Below are positions 59,953 through 64,000 of a DNA stretch of 64,000 nucleotides, piece after piece. A program made the translations under genes and the position numbers. The stretch covers positions 3,162,001 through 3,226,000 of the forward strand of contig JADJQR010000001.1 in the NCBI GenBank assembly GCA_016712675.1, written 5' to 3'. Below the pieces are notes generated by a model that did no database searches, had not been told where the DNA came from, and saw only the letters and a program-made list of their open reading frames with translations. The first letter of the stretch is position 1; every line of letters starts with the position of its first letter. The stretch is from a bacterium (GTDB lineage: Bacteria; Krumholzibacteriota; Krumholzibacteriia; LZORAL124-64-63).

Positions 59953-61872
59953 TCAATCGCCGCGCGCCGCCCGGCACTCGCCCTCTCCCTGCACGCGGCG
60001 CAGGTAGGCCGCAGAGATGTCCGCTCGACGCACCAGCCCGCGTAGTCGCGGGACCGCACTCTCGTCCACGACCGCCAGCGCCGTGCGGTCACATTCCACG
60101 AAGAGTTCCAGGGCCCGGTCGAGCGGGTCGTCGCCGCGCAACACCGGCAGGCCCTCGTTCACCAGGTCCGCGACCACGAGCAGACCGCCGAGCGAGGGCA
60201 AGCGCGAGGCGACGTGGATCTCTTCGAGGCTGAGCATCCCCAGGTAACTGCCATCCGCACCGGCCACCGGCAAACCGGGATTGCCGGCGCCGGACAGGCG
60301 GTCGAGCGCCTGCGCCAGGGAATCCCCCGGCGCCAGCGGCCGCGACTCGGGGCCCGTCGCCAGGAACTCCCCGACCTTCAGGCCGGCAATGACTTCCCGC
60401 ACGTAGTCACCCTGATGGGCCGGCGACAACGATCGGCTGGGCAACTGCGAATGGTAGAGCGACTGCTCGTCCGACAGCAGGAACGTGATGACGCACACCC
60501 AGAGCGTCGGGAGCAGGAGGTTGTAGTCGCCGGTCATCTCGCTGACGATCACCAGCGTGGAAACCGGTGCCTTGGCCGCCGCCGCGAAGAAGCCCGCCAT
60601 TCCCACCACGACGAACGCCGCCGGATGCGGCGCCACGGCGGGCCAGTGGTGATTCAGGACCAGCCCCAGGGCGCCGCCGCCGCAACCGCCGATGACCATC
60701 GAGGGGCCGAAGACGCCGCCCGAGCCGCCGCTGCCGATCGTCAGACTCGTCGTCAGGATCTTGCCCAGCGCGATCGCCAGGAGAACGAGCGCCAGGTGGA
60801 GGTCGCCGATCGCCGTGGCGGGCATGGCCAGGGCGCCCTGCAGCGAGCCGTACCCGAACGAGAGCACCGCCAGCACCTGCTCGTCGCGGCCGAAGGCGAA
60901 GTAGAGCGCCACGCCCAACGCGCCGGTGGCCAGGGCCCCGACCGCCGGCTTCAAGTAGCGCGGCAGCGGCAGCCGTCGGAAAGCGTGCGCGACGCCATGG
61001 AAGCTGCGCGTGTACAGCATGGCCAATACGACCATGAACAGCGCCAGCAGCAGGTACGCGCCCAACTGGCGAGGATCGCCGAAAGCCAGTGAGGCCAGGA
61101 TCTCCGGCGACAACGCGAACAGGGGCTCCCAGCCGAACACGGTCCCGAACGTGCAGTAGGCCGCCGTGCTGGCCAGGGCGGCTGGCACGATCACGTCGGA
61201 TTCGAAGTCCGCAGAATGGTAAAGGATCTCGGCCGCAAAGAGCGCGCCCGCCAGCGGCGCGCGGAAGATCGCCGCCACCCCGGCCCCGACGCCCGCAGCC
61301 ATGAGGACCCGCCGCTCGGACGCCTTCAACCGGAACACTCCGCCGATGAGCGAGCCGAACCCGGCGCCGATCTGGGCGATGGGACCTTCCCGCCCGCCCG
61401 AACCGCCGGTGCCGATCGTCACCGCGCTAGCCACCAGTTTCACAAGCGGGACGCGAGGTCGGATGTAGCCCTGATGGTGGTGGAAGGCGGCAATCGCGGC
61501 ATCGGTGCCGTGGCCTTCGGCTTCGGGTGCCAGCTTGAAGACGAGGATGCCGCTGATCAGGCCGCCCAGCGTGGGGATCAACAGGAGCAACCAGGGACGC
61601 AGCGAACCAGGCGTCGGCGCCCAGAACGGAGGCTCCCCACCGGGATGCAGCGGGTGGTAGCCCGCGGCCTGATCGAGCGCAACCCGCACCACGACCTGGC
61701 ACGCCCCGTAGAAGACGATCGCGCCGAGCCCGGCCACGATGCCGACCACCAGCGCCAGTCCCAGCAGGCGGGCCTGGGGCCTCAATCGTCGCTGCCCAAG
61801 CTCCCAGAATTCCGGCAACCAACGCAGCGGGTGCGACGGGATCGGTGGCGTCGAATGCGAGTTGTTGTTCAT
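59953..61872 (-). CDS. ClC-family chloride channel/transporter with C-terminal CBS pair
   Basis: A 639-residue membrane protein starting MNNNSHSTPP with AGGA a few bases upstream. The ClC selectivity segments are present: GTGGSGGREGPIAQIG (the gating Glu is in GREGP), GAGVAAIFRAPLAGALFAAEI, and GSGGSGGVFGPSM. About a dozen hydrophobic segments run to ~460. The C-terminal ~170 residues are two CBS domains (GDSLAQALDRLSGAGNPGLPV, GDDPLDRALELFVECDRTALAVVD), which bind adenine nucleotides in relatives. It moves chloride, perhaps in exchange for protons. It starts 35 bases after the preceding lipoprotein gene. Confidence 0.92.
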   Translation of the reverse strand: MNNNSHSTPPIPSHPLRWLPEFWELGQRRLRPQARLLGLALVVGIVAGLGAIVFYGACQVVVRVALDQAAGYHPLHPGGEPPFWAPTPGSLRPWLLLLIPTLGGLISGILVFKLAPEAEGHGTDAAIAAFHHHQGYIRPRVPLVKLVASAVTIGTGGSGGREGPIAQIGAGFGSLIGGVFRLKASERRVLMAAGVGAGVAAIFRAPLAGALFAAEILYHSADFESDVIVPAALASTAAYCTFGTVFGWEPLFALSPEILASLAFGDPRQLGAYLLLALFMVVLAMLYTRSFHGVAHAFRRLPLPRYLKPAVGALATGALGVALYFAFGRDEQVLAVLSFGYGSLQGALAMPATAIGDLHLALVLLAIALGKILTTSLTIGSGGSGGVFGPSMVIGGCGGGALGLVLNHHWPAVAPHPAAFVVVGMAGFFAAAAKAPVSTLVIVSEMTGDYNLLLPTLWVCVITFLLSDEQSLYHSQLPSRSLSPAHQGDYVREVIAGLKVGEFLATGPESRPLAPGDSLAQALDRLSGAGNPGLPVAGADGSYLGMLSLEEIHVASRLPSLGGLLVVADLVNEGLPVLRGDDPLDRALELFVECDRTALAVVDESAVPRLRGLVRRADISAAYLRRVQGEGECRAARGD

Positions 61873-61907
61873 GATTCCTGTCCCGCCGCCGAATACGCCG
61901 CGCGGCA

Positions 61908-63320
61908 TCAATTGTCGGTGGGCGGTACCACGACGAGATCCGCCCCGGTCCGCAACAACCAGCCCTGGCCCGGCCGGTCGATACGCGGCCAAACGCTCCC
62001 GCCCATGAACACGCCCCCATCCCACGCTTCGGCCAGGGCACTCGGCTGGAAATCCCAGTCCCCCGCGTCGGTCTCCAGGTTGGCCACAAGCTGCCCCCAA
62101 CGATCGAGCACCACCAGGCGCACCACATGACTCGCGGGCACGTAGACGGACGCCGAACCCACGAGACGGATATCGCCATTCTCGGTTTCCCCGACCGGAA
62201 CCAGGTACTCGAAGCCCGGGCTGTCCAGTTCGAGACACCAGTCGACCGTACCGGCCGCGGAAAGGCGCGCTACCATCGCTGCGCCCAGGGCATCGCTACC
62301 CGAATGCGAGTTGAACGTCGCCACCGCGCCGCCGTCCCGGCAGGCCAGCATCCCCAGCCCCAGATCGGGCTCGCCGTCTCCCAGCGCCACCGTTTCGATG
62401 ATGGCGCCAGTCCCGTCGATCGTCAGGATCTCGATATGATAGTTCAGCGTATGGTCCTCGAACTCCCGCGCACGCAGCACGCGACACCCATCGCCGGGGC
62501 CCGCGACCACGCCACCGGCCGCGCAATGAAAGCCGGCCACCGACAGCCCCTGCCGGTCCAGCACCAGGCCGGATGCATCCAGGCGCAGCAGTTCGGCCTC
62601 GACGACATCGGCCAAGCTGGTCCCCGCGATGAAGTAACCACCCGCCGGTCGTAGCGCAATGCCGCCCAGGCTGATCCCGACCACCACGGCCGCGGCCAGT
62701 TCTTGTCCGTCGCACCCGCGCCTGGACAACAAGAGGTCGTTGCCCGAGCCGACCGCCAGGAAGCAGCCCTCATCGAGCGGCAACAGGGTGTCGTAGCCGA
62801 AATCCGCGAAGGTCGGGTCCGTCTCCGACCACACGGTCTCTCCCCGGTGATCCACGCGCACGAGCCAGGGCTTGCCGTCTGACTGGCCGGCCGCGATCGC
62901 GCCGCCGTCCGTCGTGGCCATGACGTCGGCCACGAGCGAGGACACTACCCCGCCGAAGGAACGCTGCCAGGGCTGCTGGACATAGGGCAGCAGCGCATCG
63001 AGGGTCCGGTTGACGACCGGCTCCAGGACCTGGATTGCCGTGCCCGCCAGCGTCAGGCCCGAGCCTTCGGTGGCGAACAGCGTGCACGGGGCGGCGTGGG
63101 CAAGGACCACCAGCGAATCGCCCGACCCGGTGACCACGGCCCCTCCTGTCCGCAGGGACCAGGTCAGGGGCACCCAATCGGGCTGTACATCCACACGGAC
63201 CGCCGCCTGGCCCGGCAGGGCGGGCTCGGCGGGGTCGGTGTCGCCTCCGCAGCCGCTGATGCAGGCCAGGCCAGCCGCCATCAGCGCTGGCGCGTACCGA
63301 AGAGGTGATGGGCCTCGCAT
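61908..63320 (-). CDS. Lipoprotein with propeller-like repeats, function unknown
   Basis: A 470-residue protein with AAGGAG nine bases upstream. The signal peptide ends in the lipobox ISGC24 (LACISGCGGD). The mature part starts with an Ig-like region. It then has repeats of the form DGGAIAAGQSDGKPWLVRVD, GGYFIAGTSL..AELLRLDASG and CRDGGAVATFNSHSG, resembling delta-60 or kelch-like propeller blades. Related repeats occur in the interrupted CTD protein at 36664-38343. It is probably a surface-anchored protein. It lies directly upstream of the ClC gene on the same strand. Confidence 0.7.
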   Translation of the reverse strand: MRGPSPLRYAPALMAAGLACISGCGGDTDPAEPALPGQAAVRVDVQPDWVPLTWSLRTGGAVVTGSGDSLVVLAHAAPCTLFATEGSGLTLAGTAIQVLEPVVNRTLDALLPYVQQPWQRSFGGVVSSLVADVMATTDGGAIAAGQSDGKPWLVRVDHRGETVWSETDPTFADFGYDTLLPLDEGCFLAVGSGNDLLLSRRGCDGQELAAAVVVGISLGGIALRPAGGYFIAGTSLADVVEAELLRLDASGLVLDRQGLSVAGFHCAAGGVVAGPGDGCRVLRAREFEDHTLNYHIEILTIDGTGAIIETVALGDGEPDLGLGMLACRDGGAVATFNSHSGSDALGAAMVARLSAAGTVDWCLELDSPGFEYLVPVGETENGDIRLVGSASVYVPASHVVRLVVLDRWGQLVANLETDAGDWDFQPSALAEAWDGGVFMGGSVWPRIDRPGQGWLLRTGADLVVVPPTDN

Positions 63321-63346
63321 GTTCAGGTCTCCTTCCCCGGCTAGCG

Positions 63347-64000
63347 CTACAGCAGCCGTAGCGCCCCCGGCAACACCCGCACCTCTACGCTCGTGTGCAC
63401 GCCGCAGTATTCCCCGTCCATGTAGACGGGGATCGGTGTCGGCGCCCGCAGCGACAGCCGGGTCGTGGTGGCGCGGGCGATGCGCTTATCGCGCGGCTCG
63501 TGGCCCCGCAGCACCGGCCCCAGCGCCGTCAGGATGCCCAGGCGGCCCATGGCAGCGACGGTCACCAGGTCCAGTCGCCCGTCGTCGGTCCGCGCTGCCG
63601 GACACAGCCGAAAGGCGCCACCGACGCGGCTGCCGTTCAGCAGCGAGCCGGTCACGAGCCGACCCGAGAAGGCGCCGCCGTCCCAGGTCAGGTCCACCTC
63701 GTACCGGCGCAGCAGTATCAGCGCGCGGGCCAGCGCCACGAAGTAGAGCGCCGGACCGCGCACCACGCGCACGTGGTAGCTCAATCGATTGACTTCCGCC
63801 TCGAAGCCGAAGCCCAAATTATTATGGAAGCGGCCCGCCTCCCAGACGCCGATGTCGACCCGCCGCTCGTGGCCGGCAGCGATGCGCGCGACGGCCGCCT
63901 CCAGCCCGCCGCCCAGCCCGTGGTGCCAGGCAAAGTCGTCGCCGCTGCCGGCCGGGATCACGGCTAGGCGCTGCCTTTCGAGGTCCAGACCCTGGAGCAC
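63347..64000 (-). CDS. Diacylglycerol/lipid kinase family protein (YegS/LCB5-like), 5' end missing
   Basis: The gene enters from beyond the right edge; 217 residues of its C-terminal part are visible. IPAGSGDDFAWHHGLGG is the nucleotide-binding PxGSxNDFA-type segment, followed by DIGVWEAGRFHNNLGFGFEAEVNRL. GAFRLCPAARTDDGRLDLVTV and PIPVYMDGEYCG are near the C-terminus, as in bacterial DgkB/YegS lipid kinases. It probably phosphorylates diacylglycerol or a sphingoid-like lipid. The N-terminal GGDGT motif is not visible here. Confidence 0.88.
   Translation of the reverse strand: MLQGLDLERQRLAVIPAGSGDDFAWHHGLGGGLEAAVARIAAGHERRVDIGVWEAGRFHNNLGFGFEAEVNRLSYHVRVVRGPALYFVALARALILLRRYEVDLTWDGGAFSGRLVTGSLLNGSRVGGAFRLCPAARTDDGRLDLVTVAAMGRLGILTALGPVLRGHEPRDKRIARATTTRLSLRAPTPIPVYMDGEYCGVHTSVEVRVLPGALRLL

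Overview
The window is GC-rich, densely coded DNA from a diderm bacterium. It encodes OmpA, an Omp85-like protein, several outer-membrane beta-barrels, lipoproteins and LPS-type glycosyltransferases. At least four secreted proteins end in a FlgD/Ig-like C-terminal domain with a PNPFNP-type start, and a PorV/PorQ-like barrel is present. That combination is typical of the FCB superphylum and neighbouring candidate phyla (Krumholzibacteriota/Eisenbacteria-like lineages). The assignment is an inference from protein style, as there is no rRNA in the window. No tRNA, rRNA or CRISPR array was seen.

Positions 1-13430 hold cell-envelope genes and an alpha-glucan locus. After a secreted CTD protein, a PorV-like barrel and another barrel come a barrel with two N-terminal CBM48/AMPK-type glycan-binding modules, a small CBM48 protein, a secreted protein with two CBM20-like repeats, a GH13 enzyme with four tandem CBM48 modules, and a divergent GH13 lipoprotein. 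No SusC/SusD pair is present, so this looks like a differently built surface starch system. An NAD-binding epimerase-like gene and an orphan sugar-ABC ATPase (MsmX/UgpC type) follow.

Positions 15600-24350 carry a DnaQ-like exonuclease, a three-repeat exported protein, a transketolase-family enzyme, a pair of Cys-rich exported proteins, a secreted PLD-family protein, an isochorismatase-fold hydrolase and a glutaryl-CoA dehydrogenase. A 1.2-kb IS element (24351-25563) sits exactly in the CTAG where the stop codons of two convergent genes once overlapped.

Positions 25564-39749 run mostly on the minus strand: DUF3078 barrel, OmpA, two LPS-type glycosyltransferases, a quinone oxidoreductase, an Omp85-like protein, a YchJ-like SEC-C protein and an OPT oligopeptide transporter divergent from peptidase T. 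After a 32-bp perfect inverted repeat come a secreted gene broken by an in-frame TGA and a further CTD protein.

Positions 40230-64000 begin with a 1585-residue gingipain-type (C25) protease and an SPFH/ribbon-helix-helix gene pair. A redox and metal stretch follows: a sigma54 activator divergent from a thioredoxin gene that has a good -24/-12 promoter, a Zn exporter, cytochrome bd oxidase, an operon of bacilliredoxin, an X-IscA fusion and YgfZ-TPR, and a DUF134/NifX/thioesterase/CGGC operon behind a 14-bp palindrome. A ClC channel, a lipoprotein and a lipid kinase close the window. Translational coupling by ATGA/GTGA overlaps is common throughout, and GTG starts are frequent.
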